Assembly: GCF_000721495.1 (NCBI RefSeq)
Contig: NZ_JOHY01000016.1
Span: 46,256 to 110,255 of the forward strand
Length of the DNA: 64,000 nucleotides
Direction of reading: 5' to 3'
Source: Streptomyces sp. NRRL F-5123
GTDB lineage: Bacteria; Actinomycetota; Actinomycetes; Streptomycetales; Streptomycetaceae
The notes under the pieces are model-generated. The model made no database searches. It saw only the letters and a list, made by a program, of their open reading frames with translations, and was not told where the DNA came from. Positions within the stretch are counted from its first letter, which is position 1, and the number at the start of each line of letters is the position of its first letter. The position numbers and the translations under genes were made by a program. Of this stretch, positions 49,169 through 60,454 are shown one piece after another.

Positions 49169-49542
49169 GTGCCCCGCTCCTCGCCGCCGGCCCCGCCGCT
49201 TGCGTCCTCAACGTAAGCGGCGCGGCACGGGCGGCACGGGCGCGGAAGGTCGGCCGGTGCGCGGGGTTCATACGGTCGGCGCACACGCCGCCGGGGAGGG
49301 GATGTGCCTGCCGCGCGGGATGGTCACGCAGCGGCAGGACAGTGGTTCGGCGGACGCGCACGGGGGAATCGCGCCCGCCGAACCGATCTCCACGTTACCG
49401 GCGCCTGCCGCTCCGAAGGGAGTCCGCAACGGGCAATTCATTCCGCGGGATTACGCCATGGCACAGGCGCGCATTCACCTTCCCTCCCCCACAAGGGAGT
49501 TGACCGGCTGTCAGGCCGTCCCACGGGAGAACAGCAGTACGA
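49169..49542. other. Intergenic region upstream of the NCS2 permease
   Basis: 374 bases between the permease start and the XRE regulator 3' end, both on the minus strand. A plus-strand TTGACC (49500-49505) has no well-spaced -10. No riboswitch-like conserved core or coding frame was seen. Confidence 0.35.
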
Positions 49543-50385
49543 TCAGCGGGCCGTCAGATCCTGCAGTCCGACCACCCGCAGAAGCTGTAGCCGCTCGTAC
49601 GACTCACTGCCCGGCCGAGCGGTGTAGACGATGAGCTGCTGGTCGTGCCCGGCGCTCAGCAGCACCTCGCAGTCCAGCGTCAGCTCCCCGACCACCGGGT
49701 GCAGGAAGCGCTTGGCGTCGGAGCGCCGGACGGCGACCTGGTGCTCGTCCCACAGCCGGGAGAACTCCTCACTGACCGCCCGCAGTTCGGCCACCAGCGC
49801 GGCGGCGCGCGGATCGTCGGGGCGGGCGGCGAGCACCGCGCGCAGGTTGGCCACGCTCGCGCGGGCGAGGGGCTCGCGGTCCTCCGCCGGGAAGATCGCG
49901 GCGGCGGACGGGTCGGTGAACATCCGGCGCATCATGTTGCGCATCGCGGGCGGCCGGGCCGACGCGTCGCCGCTGAGCGCGACCGACATCGCGTTCTGCG
50001 CCAGGACGTCGCCGATGTCGCTGACGACCTGGGCGGGCGTGTCGTGCAGCCGGTCCAGGACCAGCAGCAGCCCGGGGCGTACGTGCCCGCTGCCGGCGGT
50101 CTCCCGCGGCGGCTCCTCCCCGCACAGGTGGAACAGGTGGTCGCGCTCGTCGGCGGTCAGCCGCAGCGCGCGGGCCAGGGTGGTGAGCATCTGCCGCGAC
50201 GGATGCGGGCCACGGGACTGCTCCAGCCGGGTGTAGTAGTCCACCGACATGCACGCCAGCTGGGCGACCTCCTCCCGGCGCAGTCCCGGGGTGCGGCGGC
50301 GGGCGCCGCCGGTGAGGCCCACGTCCGCGGGGGTCAGGCGGGCGCGGCTGCGGCGCAGGAAGTCGGCGAGTTCTGGTCGGTCCAC
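49543..50385 (-). CDS. XRE-family regulator with MmyB-like ligand-binding domain
   Basis: 280 residues, GTG 50385. The HTH of the Streptomyces type reads TPGLRREEVAQLACMSVDYYTRLEQSRG (residues about 32-59), and the C-terminal MmyB-like domain has NAMSVALSGD, FLHPVVGELTLDCEVL and QQLIVYTARPGS. In characterised relatives the C-terminal domain binds a fatty-acid or small ligand. It is divergent from the NAD-dependent epimerase gene, which is the usual type of target for this family. Confidence 0.92.
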   Translation of the reverse strand: MDRPELADFLRRSRARLTPADVGLTGGARRRTPGLRREEVAQLACMSVDYYTRLEQSRGPHPSRQMLTTLARALRLTADERDHLFHLCGEEPPRETAGSGHVRPGLLLVLDRLHDTPAQVVSDIGDVLAQNAMSVALSGDASARPPAMRNMMRRMFTDPSAAAIFPAEDREPLARASVANLRAVLAARPDDPRAAALVAELRAVSEEFSRLWDEHQVAVRRSDAKRFLHPVVGELTLDCEVLLSAGHDQQLIVYTARPGSESYERLQLLRVVGLQDLTAR

Positions 50386-50535
50386 CCCTCCAGCATGCGG
50401 CCGGCGGCGCGGGCTATCCAGGGAGTGCCACTCCCCGGATCAGCAGGTCTCTGCCGGTCCGGCGGGCGCCGCCGCAGGGTGGAGGGCGCCGGCGGGCACG
50501 TCCTGCCCGCCGCGCACCGATCCCAGGAGGACGTC

Positions 50536-51399
50536 ATGAGGATTCTGGTCACCGGCGCCACCGGCCAGGTCGGCCGCCGCTTCGTTCCGCGGCTGCTGCA
50601 GCGCACCGGCCCGCAGGACGCCGTACGCGTGCTGGTCCGCGACGAGGCGCGGGCCGAGCCGCTGGCCCGGGCGGGCGCGGAGCTGCTGGCGGGCGACCTG
50701 CGCGATCCCGCGGACCTCGCCAGGGCGCTGGAGGGCGCCGACGCGGTCGTGAACGTCGCCGCGGCCTTCCGCGGGGTGCCGGACGACGAGTGCTGGGCGG
50801 TCAACCGGGACGCCGCGGTCGCCCTGGGCGAGGCCGCGGCCGGCTCGGGCGTGACCCGCTTCGTCCAGGTCAGCACCAACCTGGTGTACGGCACGGGGCA
50901 CGGCAGGCCGTCGGTCGAGGACGACGGCACGGTCCCCGGCGGGCCGATGTGGGGCGCCTACCCGGCGGCGAAGAAGGAGGCCGAGGACCGGCTGCTGGCG
51001 CTGCACCGGGAGAGCGGCCTGGACGTGCGGGTGGCACGGCTCGCCTTCGTCTACGGCGAGGGCGACCCGCACCTGGCGGACGTGATGCGCTGGGCCGGCG
51101 GCTGGGCGGCGCACATGCGGCTCCAGATGGTCCACCACGCCGACGTGGCGCAGGGCATCCTGCGGGTGCTGTACGCGCCAGGGGCCGCCGGCCGCGTCTA
51201 CAACGTCGCCGACGACGCCCCGGTCTCCGCGGCCGAACTGCACTGGCTGAACGGCCTACCCGTCCCCGCGGGCAGCGCGGACCGCCCGCTGGAGCACCCC
51301 TGGGAGGGCGTCGTCTCCACCCTCCGCATCCGCGACGAGCTGGGCTACCGCCCGCTCTTCCCCTCGGTGTGGACCGCCCGCGACGCGGGCGTGCTGTAG
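50536..51399 (+). CDS. NAD-dependent epimerase/dehydratase (SDR)
   Basis: 287 residues, ATG 50536 behind a perfect AGGAGG. Extended SDR: Rossmann loop VTGATGQVGRRFV, acidic strand LLAGDLRDPADLA, VNVAAAFRG, the Ser in QVSTNLVYG, and catalytic YPAAK. Then RLAFVYGEGDPH and a binding region to the C-terminus. Substrate unknown; probably a nucleotide sugar or small ketone/alcohol. Divergent from the XRE regulator, with 150 bases between. Confidence 0.9.
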   Translation: MRILVTGATGQVGRRFVPRLLQRTGPQDAVRVLVRDEARAEPLARAGAELLAGDLRDPADLARALEGADAVVNVAAAFRGVPDDECWAVNRDAAVALGEAAAGSGVTRFVQVSTNLVYGTGHGRPSVEDDGTVPGGPMWGAYPAAKKEAEDRLLALHRESGLDVRVARLAFVYGEGDPHLADVMRWAGGWAAHMRLQMVHHADVAQGILRVLYAPGAAGRVYNVADDAPVSAAELHWLNGLPVPAGSADRPLEHPWEGVVSTLRIRDELGYRPLFPSVWTARDAGVL

Positions 51400-51483
51400 G
51401 GGGTGCCACCCGCACGGGTGGCGGGCGCCCGTGCCGCGGTGCGGCGCGCGGCGGGGGAGGTGCCGGCGGACAGACTGGGGCGC

Positions 51484-52194
51484 ATGACGACCGACGTAGC
51501 CGCCGTGCTGGAGCGTATGCGGGCCACCGACACGGGCCTGCCGTACGGGGACGGCGTCGCCGTCTTCACCCGGGTCTACGCCTCCGTGACCGAGGAGGTC
51601 GAACGGCGGCTCGCGGGCGGCGACTTCGCCGACCGGGCGGTGGCGGCCCGGCTCGCGGTGCGGTTCGCCGGGCGCTTCCTCGCGGCGGTCGAGGACGACG
51701 CGGCGGGCCGCCGGCCGCCCGCCTGCTGGCGCCCGCTGTTCGCGATGCGCGCCCACCCCGGGGTCCGGCCGCTGCAGTTCGCGCTGGCCGGCGTCAACGC
51801 CCATGTGGGTCACGACCTGGCGCTCGCGGTGCTGGACACCTGCCGCGCCACCGGGTCCGGACTCGCCACGCTCGAAGCGGACTTCGACCGGATCGGCGAG
51901 GTGCTCACCGCGATCGAGGAGCGCGTCCGCGAGGAGCTGATGCCCGGCCCGGACCTGCTGGAGGCCGCCGACCCGCTCACCCACGTCGTGGGGTCCTGGT
52001 CGCTGGCCCGTGCCAGGGACGCGGCCTGGGCGGCGGCCCGGCTGCTGTGGGCGCTGCGCGGCTCCCCGGCCGCGTACGACGAGTGCGTGAGCCGGCTGGA
52101 CGCGGGCGTGGGCCTGGTCGGCCGGCTGCTGCTGACACCGGTCGGCTGCCCGCGTCAGTCCTCGGGCAGCAGCACCGGCGCCAGCTCGTCGTAG
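51484..52194 (+). CDS. DUF5995 family protein
   Basis: 236 residues, ATG 51484. A mostly helical protein; the features I recognise as the DUF5995 family are VAAVLERMRATDTGLP at the start, AGRFLAAVEDD, and LQFALAGVNAHVGHDLALAV with a conserved His pair, followed by DFDRIGEVLTAIEERVREEL. Function unknown; the buried NxHxGHD segment suggests a metal or cofactor site. Its last 40 bases overlap the convergent monooxygenase gene, and the Ser-rich tail QSSGSSTGASSS is encoded by that overlap. Confidence 0.85.
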   Translation: MTTDVAAVLERMRATDTGLPYGDGVAVFTRVYASVTEEVERRLAGGDFADRAVAARLAVRFAGRFLAAVEDDAAGRRPPACWRPLFAMRAHPGVRPLQFALAGVNAHVGHDLALAVLDTCRATGSGLATLEADFDRIGEVLTAIEERVREELMPGPDLLEAADPLTHVVGSWSLARARDAAWAAARLLWALRGSPAAYDECVSRLDAGVGLVGRLLLTPVGCPRQSSGSSTGASSS

Positions 52195-53861
52195 CGGTCG
52201 CCGGGCCCGGGGTTGAGCAGGTCGGTGCCGCCGCCGAGGTGGTGCATGACGCCCCACACCGCGTTGAGCGCGGTCTGCACAGCGCCCTCGGCCCACCCGG
52301 CCGTCCACGAGATGTCGTCGCCCGCGAGGAAGAGGCCGCGCCGGTCGGCGGGCAGCGCGTCCTGCACGAAGTGCGTGAACAGCCGCCGCTGGTAGCGGTA
52401 GTGGCCGGGCAGGTTCGCCTTGAAGGCGCCCATGAAGTACGGCTCGTTCTCCCAGGAGACGGTCACCGGGTTGCCGATGACGTGCTTCCTGATGTCGACG
52501 CCCGGGTAGATCTCGGCGAGCGAGCCGAGCATGACCTCCATGCGCTCGTGCGCGCTCAGCGGCAGCCACTTGAGGCTGTCGTCGCTCCACGTGTACGACA
52601 GGCAGATCGCGGCCGGCCGGTCCGGCCCCTGCTCCAGCAGATAGGTGCCGCGGGTCATCCGGTCGGTGAGCGTCATCGACATCACGTCCCGCCCGGTGCG
52701 CGGGTCCTTGTCCCGCCAGAACGGCCGGTCCACGGGGACGAAGAGCTTGCTGGACGCCATGTAGTGGGTGCGCTCCATCGCCGTCCAGTGGTCGATCGGG
52801 AAGAGCGCGTCGTCGCAGGCGATCTTGGACAGCAGCATCCAGCTCTGCGCGGTGAAGACCACCGCCTTGTACGAGCGGATGTCGCCGGTGGCGTCGGTGA
52901 CGGTGATGCGGTTGCCCGCCGTGCGGTGCAGCCCGGTGACCGCGGGGCGCGGGTTCCCGCCGTCGTGCAGCGAGGCGAGCGAGGTGCCGCGGGGCCAGTG
53001 GACGGCCTTGTCGGGGGCCTTCTCCCACAGCCGCAGCGGCAGTTGCCTGCTGCCGCCGTCGATGCTGCGGTGGTCGTCGTCGGCGCCGGTGTAGACGACC
53101 CGCAGGATCTCCAGGATCGAGTTGGGGAAGTCGGTGTCCCAGCCGCCGGTGCCGAAGCCGACCTGCCCGAAGATCTCCCGGTGCCGGAAGGAGCGGAAGG
53201 CGGGCGAGTCGCACAGGAAGCCGTAGAAGGTCTGGTTGTCCAGCCGCTCCACGAGCGCGGACCATATCCGGCGGATCTCCGCGACGTCCCGCTCGCGCAG
53301 CGCGCGCTGCATCGCGGAGAAGTCGGCGCCCTCCTCCAGGCAGGCGTTCCAGGCGTGCATCACCTGGTGGTAGACCTCGGGCAGGTCCGCAGGCGACGTG
53401 GCGTAGTGCGTCTCACCCTTGAGGTCGACGACGGTCGACGGGGTCACGGGCGCCAGCGGGTTGGGGAAGGGCGAGCTGCTCAGGCCCGCCAGGTCCGCGT
53501 AGTGCCAGAAGGCGGTGGAGGACGGCGGGAAGCGCATCGCGCCCATCTCCGCGGTCAGTCCAGGGTCGCAGCCGTCGAAGCCGACCGTGCGCAGCCGCCC
53601 GCCGATCCGGTCGGCCTCGTAGACCACCGGCCGCAGGCCCATGGCCAGCAGCTCGTACGCGGCCACGATCCCGGACAGCCCGCCGCCGACGACGGCGACC
53701 TCGGTGCCGTGCTCGGTGGGCGGCACCGCGCCGATCCCCGCCGGGTGGGCGAGGAAGTCGTCGTAGGGGAAGGGGAAGTCGGGGCCGGACATCGTGACGG
53801 GCGGCTGGGTCCGCGCCGCGATGTGCTGCTCGTCGTGGACGGCGGTGGGCACGGACGTCAT
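52155..53861 (-). CDS. Flavin amino-acid 2-monooxygenase (lysine/tryptophan type, DavB-like)
   Basis: 568 residues, ATG 53861, overlapping the amidase stop by four bases. Close in length and motif order to lysine 2-monooxygenase DavB (about 560): GPDFPFPYDDFLAHPAG, the FAD-binding EVAVVGGGLSGIVAAYELL with YEADRIGGRLRT, MGAMRFPPSSTAFWHY, QVGFGTGGWDTDFPN, the FAD-tail region GLFLAGDDISWTAGWAEGAV and NAVWGVMHHLGG. These enzymes turn an L-amino acid into the amide with loss of CO2. The amidase in the same operon would give the acid. Lysine to 5-aminovalerate is most likely; tryptophan (to indole-acetamide) or phenylalanine cannot be excluded. Confidence 0.88.
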   Translation of the reverse strand: MTSVPTAVHDEQHIAARTQPPVTMSGPDFPFPYDDFLAHPAGIGAVPPTEHGTEVAVVGGGLSGIVAAYELLAMGLRPVVYEADRIGGRLRTVGFDGCDPGLTAEMGAMRFPPSSTAFWHYADLAGLSSSPFPNPLAPVTPSTVVDLKGETHYATSPADLPEVYHQVMHAWNACLEEGADFSAMQRALRERDVAEIRRIWSALVERLDNQTFYGFLCDSPAFRSFRHREIFGQVGFGTGGWDTDFPNSILEILRVVYTGADDDHRSIDGGSRQLPLRLWEKAPDKAVHWPRGTSLASLHDGGNPRPAVTGLHRTAGNRITVTDATGDIRSYKAVVFTAQSWMLLSKIACDDALFPIDHWTAMERTHYMASSKLFVPVDRPFWRDKDPRTGRDVMSMTLTDRMTRGTYLLEQGPDRPAAICLSYTWSDDSLKWLPLSAHERMEVMLGSLAEIYPGVDIRKHVIGNPVTVSWENEPYFMGAFKANLPGHYRYQRRLFTHFVQDALPADRRGLFLAGDDISWTAGWAEGAVQTALNAVWGVMHHLGGGTDLLNPGPGDRYDELAPVLLPED

Positions 53862-54646
53862 GTGCGGGGGCTCCTGGCGGTGAGGGTGCGGTAGAGGTCG
53901 GGCCGGCGGTCGTCGAGGTACGGCGTGGCCGCCCGCGCCTCGGCGATCCGCGCCGGGTCGGCGTCGCCGAACAGCACGCCGGGCCCCGCCCCGGCCCGCG
54001 CGGCGACCTCGCCGTCGGGCCCGGCGAGGCAGCTCAGCCCGGCGAAGTCGTACCCGCTCTCCGGGCCGCAGCGGTTGGCGTACGCGACGAACAGCCCGTT
54101 CTCGTACGCCCTCGCCGGTACGAGCAGCCGCGGCACCGCCTCGTAGGGGCGCATCAGCGCGGTGGGCACCGCCAGCACGTCGGTGCCGGCCAGGGCGTGC
54201 GCGCGCACCGCTTCCGGGAATTCCACGTCGTAGCAGACGAGCAGGCCGATCACGAGGCCGTCCAGCTCGGCCTGCACGACCGGCTCCGCGCCGGGCGCGA
54301 AGGCGGCGCGCTCGCCCTCGCCGTACAGATGCGTCTTGCGGTACGTGGCCCGCGCGGTGCCGTCGGGCCCGACGAGCCGGACGGTGTTGCGGACGGCGTC
54401 CCCGTCGCGCTCGGGCCAGCCGTACACCACGGCGAGGCCGTACCTCGCCGCGACGCGGGCGGCGCACTCCGCGGCGGGCCCGTCCGCGGACTCCGCCAGC
54501 TGCGCCGCCCGCGGGCCCAGCACGTAGCCGGTCCAGGACAGCTCGGGCGCGACCATGAGCCGCGCCCCGCCGCGAGCCGCCTCGCGCGCCGCCGCCTCGA
54601 ACGCCGCCCCGCCGGGCCCCACCCCCTGAGCCAGCGCGATCCGCAC
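53858..54646 (-). CDS. Carbon-nitrogen hydrolase (amidase, DavA-like)
   Basis: 262 residues, GTG 54646 behind AAGGAG. Nitrilase superfamily with the complete Glu-Lys-Cys triad: Glu in LMVAPELSWTGY, Lys in YRKTHLYGEGE, Cys in GLLVCYDVEFPE. Size matches delta-aminovaleramidase DavA. It is the first gene of a two-gene operon with the amino-acid monooxygenase, and would hydrolyse the amide that enzyme makes. An intact triad argues against a non-catalytic homologue. Confidence 0.88.
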   Translation of the reverse strand: MRIALAQGVGPGGAAFEAAAREAARGGARLMVAPELSWTGYVLGPRAAQLAESADGPAAECAARVAARYGLAVVYGWPERDGDAVRNTVRLVGPDGTARATYRKTHLYGEGERAAFAPGAEPVVQAELDGLVIGLLVCYDVEFPEAVRAHALAGTDVLAVPTALMRPYEAVPRLLVPARAYENGLFVAYANRCGPESGYDFAGLSCLAGPDGEVAARAGAGPGVLFGDADPARIAEARAATPYLDDRRPDLYRTLTARSPRT

Positions 54647-54850
54647 CCCGCACTCCTTCTTTCCGCAGGTCACCCCGTATGCATTGACGCTACGCAGCGG
54701 TTGCGGCGCACTCAAGAGCTATCCCTTGCGCTCCGGTGCACGATCTGTTGCGGCTTTCGCCGCGGTGCCGGTGATCTGTTGCGCGGTGCTCCTGCGGAGG
54801 GCCCGGACCACCACGGGCGCGTGGTTGGCCCTCCCTACGCAGCAGGGCGC

Positions 54851-54868
54851 CCGGCCTCCGGGGGCCGG
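54851..54868 (-). terminator. Hairpin behind the PRC-barrel gene
   Basis: CCGGCC (54851-54856) and GGCCGG (54863-54868) with a six-base loop, 32 bases beyond the stop. Confidence 0.45.
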
Positions 54869-54899
54869 AGACCGGGCGGGGGGACCGCAGGGAAGGCGG

Positions 54900-55841
54900 T
54901 CAGCGGGTGTCGCCCGGGAGGGGATCCGAGGGGGACTCCATGTCCGTCTCGATCTTTTCCTTCCGCACGCGCCCGTGCACCTTCTTCTGCTCGACGTGCT
55001 CCTCGACCCGCATCCTGACCCGCTCCTTGGCGACGACCTCCGTCTCGACGACGGGGCTCTCCTCGTGCAGGGTCACGTAGCGTTCGGCCTCGCCGATCTC
55101 GGCGCCGGAGCGCAGGGCCTCACGGTCGGCGGCGCTCAGCGGCTCGCGCTCGACCTTGACCTCCTCGTGGCGTACGGGGACGGTCTGCTCGACCTCCTCG
55201 ACCTCGACGAACTTGCGCAGCCTGGCCTTGCCCGAGGCGTGGCGTTCGACCTTGACGTGCAACTCCTCCTCGGAGCGGGTCATGGCCTCGCCCTCGGCAG
55301 CTGCCGCGGTGCCGCGCTCCGGCGCGCCCGTGCGGCCGGGCATCCCGGAGGTGCCCGTGCCGGCGCCCGCGCCGGCGGCGGCCGCGGACTTACGGTCCAT
55401 CCCGCCGGAGGTGTCGGCCCCGGTGTCCCGCGCGGAGCGCTTCGTGCCCGCGGCGGCGCCCGCCGCCCCGCCGGCGGCAGCGGCCTTGCCCGAGGTGCCG
55501 GCGGACTCGCCCGTGCCGCCGCCGCGCTCGATGCCGTAGTAGCGGTAGAGGTGCTGCTCCTCCTCCACCGACAGGTGGCCGCCGGAGTCGACGTCCACGT
55601 TGGGTGCGTCCTTGATCTTCTCCCGGGTGTACGGCACCTCCAGGTGGTCCTGGACAAGCCGCGCGGAACGGGTCGGTACGAAGGTCTCGTTGCTGCCGAA
55701 GAACCCGGTCTTGACCGTCACCCATTCGGGACTTCCGGTGTTGTCGTCCAGGTACATGTGCTTGGCGTCGCCGACCTTCTTGCCCTCGGCGTCATGGACC
55801 GGATGGCCCACCACCTGGGGTATCTGTTCGCGCGTGATCAT
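54900..55841 (-). CDS. PRC-barrel and DUF2382 stress-type protein
   Basis: 313 residues, ATG 55841 behind AGGAGGCGAC. An N-terminal PRC-barrel (about 1-80; VVGHPVHDAEGKKVGDAK, EWVTVKTGFFGS) is followed by an Ala/Gly-rich spacer (about 110-185) and a C-terminal DUF2382 (YsnF/AvaK) domain with LHVKVERHASGKARLRKFVE and repeated charged V-E pairs. It is highly acidic-basic and likely cytosolic. Homologues respond to osmotic or general stress; a molecular activity is not established. Single gene. Confidence 0.9.
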   Translation of the reverse strand: MITREQIPQVVGHPVHDAEGKKVGDAKHMYLDDNTGSPEWVTVKTGFFGSNETFVPTRSARLVQDHLEVPYTREKIKDAPNVDVDSGGHLSVEEEQHLYRYYGIERGGGTGESAGTSGKAAAAGGAAGAAAGTKRSARDTGADTSGGMDRKSAAAAGAGAGTGTSGMPGRTGAPERGTAAAAEGEAMTRSEEELHVKVERHASGKARLRKFVEVEEVEQTVPVRHEEVKVEREPLSAADREALRSGAEIGEAERYVTLHEESPVVETEVVAKERVRMRVEEHVEQKKVHGRVRKEKIETDMESPSDPLPGDTR

Positions 55842-56000
55842 GTCGCCTCCTACGGGCTGCCGTGACCTGGGAACGGTCACTGGACGGATTACCCGGGAGG
55901 ATCCGGCAAAACCTGTCGAACCAGACATTTTCCACAACGGACCGCGCGGCGGGCCCGGCGGCGGTCCGTACCGGGCGGGTCAGAACCGGGGCGGGGCGGG

Positions 56001-56456
56001 TCAGCCTGGGCTGCCCGCCCCGTAGCGGCGCAGCAGCGGCGAGAGCACCAGCACCGACTTGGTCCTGGTCACGAAGGGCTCGCCGGCGATGCGCTCCAGC
56101 ACCTGCTCGAAATGCCGCACGTCGGCGGCGAAGACCTGCACGACCGCGTCCGCCTCGCCGGTCACGGTCGAGGCGGACGCCACCTCCGGGTAGCGGGACA
56201 GGCCGCGCCGGATGTCGTCGGGCGAGGTGTTGTGGCGGCAGTACAGCTCCACGAGGGCCTCGGTCTGCCAGCCGAGCGCGGCCGGGTCCACGCGCACCGT
56301 GAAGCCGGTGATCGCCCCCGCCGCCCGCAGCCGGTCGACCCGGCGCTTGACGGCGGGGGCCGACAGGCCCACCTCGGCGCCGATGTCGGCGTAGGTGCGG
56401 CGGGCGTCGGCGGCCAGCGCGTGGACGATGCGTTCGTCGAGTTCGTTCAGCGGCAC
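56001..56456 (-). CDS. Lrp/AsnC-family transcriptional regulator
   Basis: 151 residues, GTG 56456. HTH at residues 20-50: TYADIGAEVGLSAPAVKRRV, then an AsnC-type effector domain with ASASTVTGEADAVVQVFAAD. It lies 21 bases behind guaB1 on the same strand and may be co-transcribed. It could act on guaB1 or at a distance; an action on the nearby davBA-like operon is possible because Lrp proteins often sense amino acids, but that is inference. Confidence 0.9.
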   Translation of the reverse strand: MPLNELDERIVHALAADARRTYADIGAEVGLSAPAVKRRVDRLRAAGAITGFTVRVDPAALGWQTEALVELYCRHNTSPDDIRRGLSRYPEVASASTVTGEADAVVQVFAADVRHFEQVLERIAGEPFVTRTKSVLVLSPLLRRYGAGSPG

Positions 56457-56477
56457 GAGGCCCGACGCTACCGCCGG

Positions 56478-58287
<1,810 letters not shown>

Positions 58288-58361
58288 GCGCCGATGCTGC
58301 CACAGCAGGTGCCGGTGCACGCGGCACCGGCGCGCCGGTCGGGTACGGTCGTCGGCGCTCG

Positions 58362-59375
58362 TCAGCGCTCGTCGGGATCTGCCCGCTCCAGTGCCGGGCG
58401 CTCCGCGGGGCGGGTGCCGCCCAGCAGCCGGTCGGCGGCGGCGATGTCGGTGACCAGGCTGGTGACCAGGCCCGAGCGCAGCACCGCGTCGATCGCGGCG
58501 GCCTTGCGCGTACCGCCCGCGATGGCCACCACCTCGGGGATGCGGCGCAGCCGGTCGGCGCCGATCGTGATGCAGCGCTCCCCCAGGTCGCGGCCCACCC
58601 GGCGGCCGGCCGCGTCGAAGAGGTGCGAGGACATCTCGGCGGCCACCCCGAGCCCGGCGTAGTGCTCGCGCTCCGCGTCGGTGAGCGCGTCGTGGACCGT
58701 GGAGACCCCCGCCTCCCACGAGCCGACGGACACCACCGCGACGGTCACCTTGTCGTAGTGGCCCATGACCGCGGCGATACCGCTCTGGCCGCGCAGCGCG
58801 GCGGCGGTGGCCGGGTCACCGAGCACCATCGGCGCGTACAGCGGGTGCGCCTCGCCGCCGGAGACGGCCGCCGCGGTGCGTACCGCCTCGACCGAGCCGC
58901 GCTCGGCGGTGCCGACGTCGTAGACGCCGGTGAGCTGGACGACGGTGCAGGGCGCGAGGCGGTCGATCGCGTTGGCCATGGTGATGATGGAGCGGCCCCA
59001 GGCCAGGCCCAGCACGTCGCCGTCGGTGACCAGCTCGCCGAGCAGGCCGGCGGCGACCGCGCCCAGGTTCTCCGGGTCGGGGGCGTCGGCCTGGTCCGGC
59101 GGGGTCTGCACGACGACCGCGTGCCGCAGCCCGTAGTGCGCGCGCAGTGCGTCGGAGCGTTCGGCGTCCAGCTCGGCCGGGACCCGGATCTCGATCCGCA
59201 CCAGCTCGCGTTCCAGCGCGGTCTCCAGGACCCGGGCCACCTTGAAGCGGCTCACGCCGAACTCCTCGGCGATCTGGATCTTGGACTTCCCCTCCAGGTA
59301 GAAGCGACGCGCCATCGCCGCCGCCTGGACCATCTCCCCTGGGCCCATGCGCGCGTGCGCGCGGCCTGTGCTCAC
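58362..59375 (-). CDS. SorC/DeoR-type sugar-binding transcriptional regulator
   Basis: 337 residues from GTG 59375, behind GGGGAGAG; an in-frame ATG 59420 would add 15. The HTH at about residues 20-52 reads AARRFYLEGKSKIQIAEEFGV-like with SRFKVARVLETALE, and the SorC C-terminal phosphosugar-binding domain has GDVLGLAWGRSII, PLYAPMVLGDP and AGGTRKAAAIDAVL. Expected to sense a phosphosugar; the neighbouring rpe makes xylulose/ribulose 5-phosphate interconversion possible as a connection, but that is inferred from position only. Confidence 0.92.
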   Translation of the reverse strand: MSTGRAHARMGPGEMVQAAAMARRFYLEGKSKIQIAEEFGVSRFKVARVLETALERELVRIEIRVPAELDAERSDALRAHYGLRHAVVVQTPPDQADAPDPENLGAVAAGLLGELVTDGDVLGLAWGRSIITMANAIDRLAPCTVVQLTGVYDVGTAERGSVEAVRTAAAVSGGEAHPLYAPMVLGDPATAAALRGQSGIAAVMGHYDKVTVAVVSVGSWEAGVSTVHDALTDAEREHYAGLGVAAEMSSHLFDAAGRRVGRDLGERCITIGADRLRRIPEVVAIAGGTRKAAAIDAVLRSGLVTSLVTDIAAADRLLGGTRPAERPALERADPDER

Positions 59376-59525
59376 GTCCGTCTCTCCCCAGTCGCCCGGC
59401 CGGTCCGGCTTCGTCGCCATCCTCGCAGACGCCGGGGGTTACGGGCGCGTAGCACCCGGCGGCCGGAGGATCGGTGCCGGTGCGCCGGTGGCGTCGTCAG
59501 TCGGTCCCCTGCTCTCCCCCGGCCT

Positions 59526-60251
59526 TCAGCGGGAGGTGCTCCCGTCCTCCGCGGACGGCCTCGCTCCTCGGCCGGCCACCGCAGAAGTCCGGGCCTCAGC
59601 CTTCCGGGCCTGCTCCCGCAGCGCCCGCACCGCCGCCGCCGGGTCGCCCGCGCCGTACACCGCGTTGCCCGCCACGAAGTTGTCGGCGCCGGCCTCCGCG
59701 CAGCGCTCGATGGTCTCGGCGGACACCCCGCCGTCCACCTGGAGCCAGATCTCCAGGCCGTGCTTGTCGATCAGCTGCCGGGTGCGGCGGATCTTGGGCA
59801 GCATGATGTCCAGGAAGCTCTGCCCGCCGAAGCCCGGCTCCACGGTCATGACCAGCAGCATGTCGAGTTCCGGCAGCAGGTCCTCGTACGGCTCGATCGG
59901 CGTCGCGGGCCGCAGCGCCATCGACGCCCGCGCGCCCTTGGCACGGATCTCCCGGGCGATGCGGACGGGCGCGGCCGCGGCCTCGACGTGGAAGGTCACC
60001 GACGAGGCGCCGGCCTCGACGTACGCGGGCGCCCAGCGGTCCGGGTCCTCGATCATCAGATGGCAGTCCAGCGGGGTCCCGGTCGCCTTGCGCAGCGACT
60101 CCACCACCGGTAGACCCAGCGTCAGGTTCGGCACGAAGTGGTTGTCCATCACGTCGACATGGAGCCAGTCGGCACCCTCGACCGCCTTGGCCTCGTCGGC
60201 CAGCCGGGCGAAGTCCGCGGACAGGATGCTGGGGCTGATCTGCACGCTCAT
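59526..60251 (-). CDS. rpe: Ribulose-phosphate 3-epimerase
   Basis: 241 residues, ATG 60251. TIM barrel with all usual residues: [52 protein letters not shown], and [13 protein letters not shown] with [12 protein letters not shown]. Interconverts ribulose 5-phosphate and xylulose 5-phosphate in the pentose phosphate pathway. The C-terminus carries about 20 extra Ala/Arg/Ser residues. It lies 203 bases behind rsmB on the same strand, possibly in the same transcript. Confidence 0.97.
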   Translation of the reverse strand: MSVQISPSILSADFARLADEAKAVEGADWLHVDVMDNHFVPNLTLGLPVVESLRKATGTPLDCHLMIEDPDRWAPAYVEAGASSVTFHVEAAAAPVRIAREIRAKGARASMALRPATPIEPYEDLLPELDMLLVMTVEPGFGGQSFLDIMLPKIRRTRQLIDKHGLEIWLQVDGGVSAETIERCAEAGADNFVAGNAVYGAGDPAAAVRALREQARKAEARTSAVAGRGARPSAEDGSTSR

Positions 60252-60454
60252 GGCCCCAGCAAACCAGATCGCCGAGCACTGCGAAAACCCGGTACGGGCC
60301 CGCCCGCGCGGGGCACGCCTCCGCCTCGGCGGGCGGGCGCGGTCCGAACACCGGTGTACCGTGCGCGAACCGGCCCTCGGCCCGGGGCGACCGCGCGTGG
60401 CTGCCTTCCCGCCCGGGGCGCCCTTGTGCGCAGGGCGGTGCCCGGGGGGCAAGG

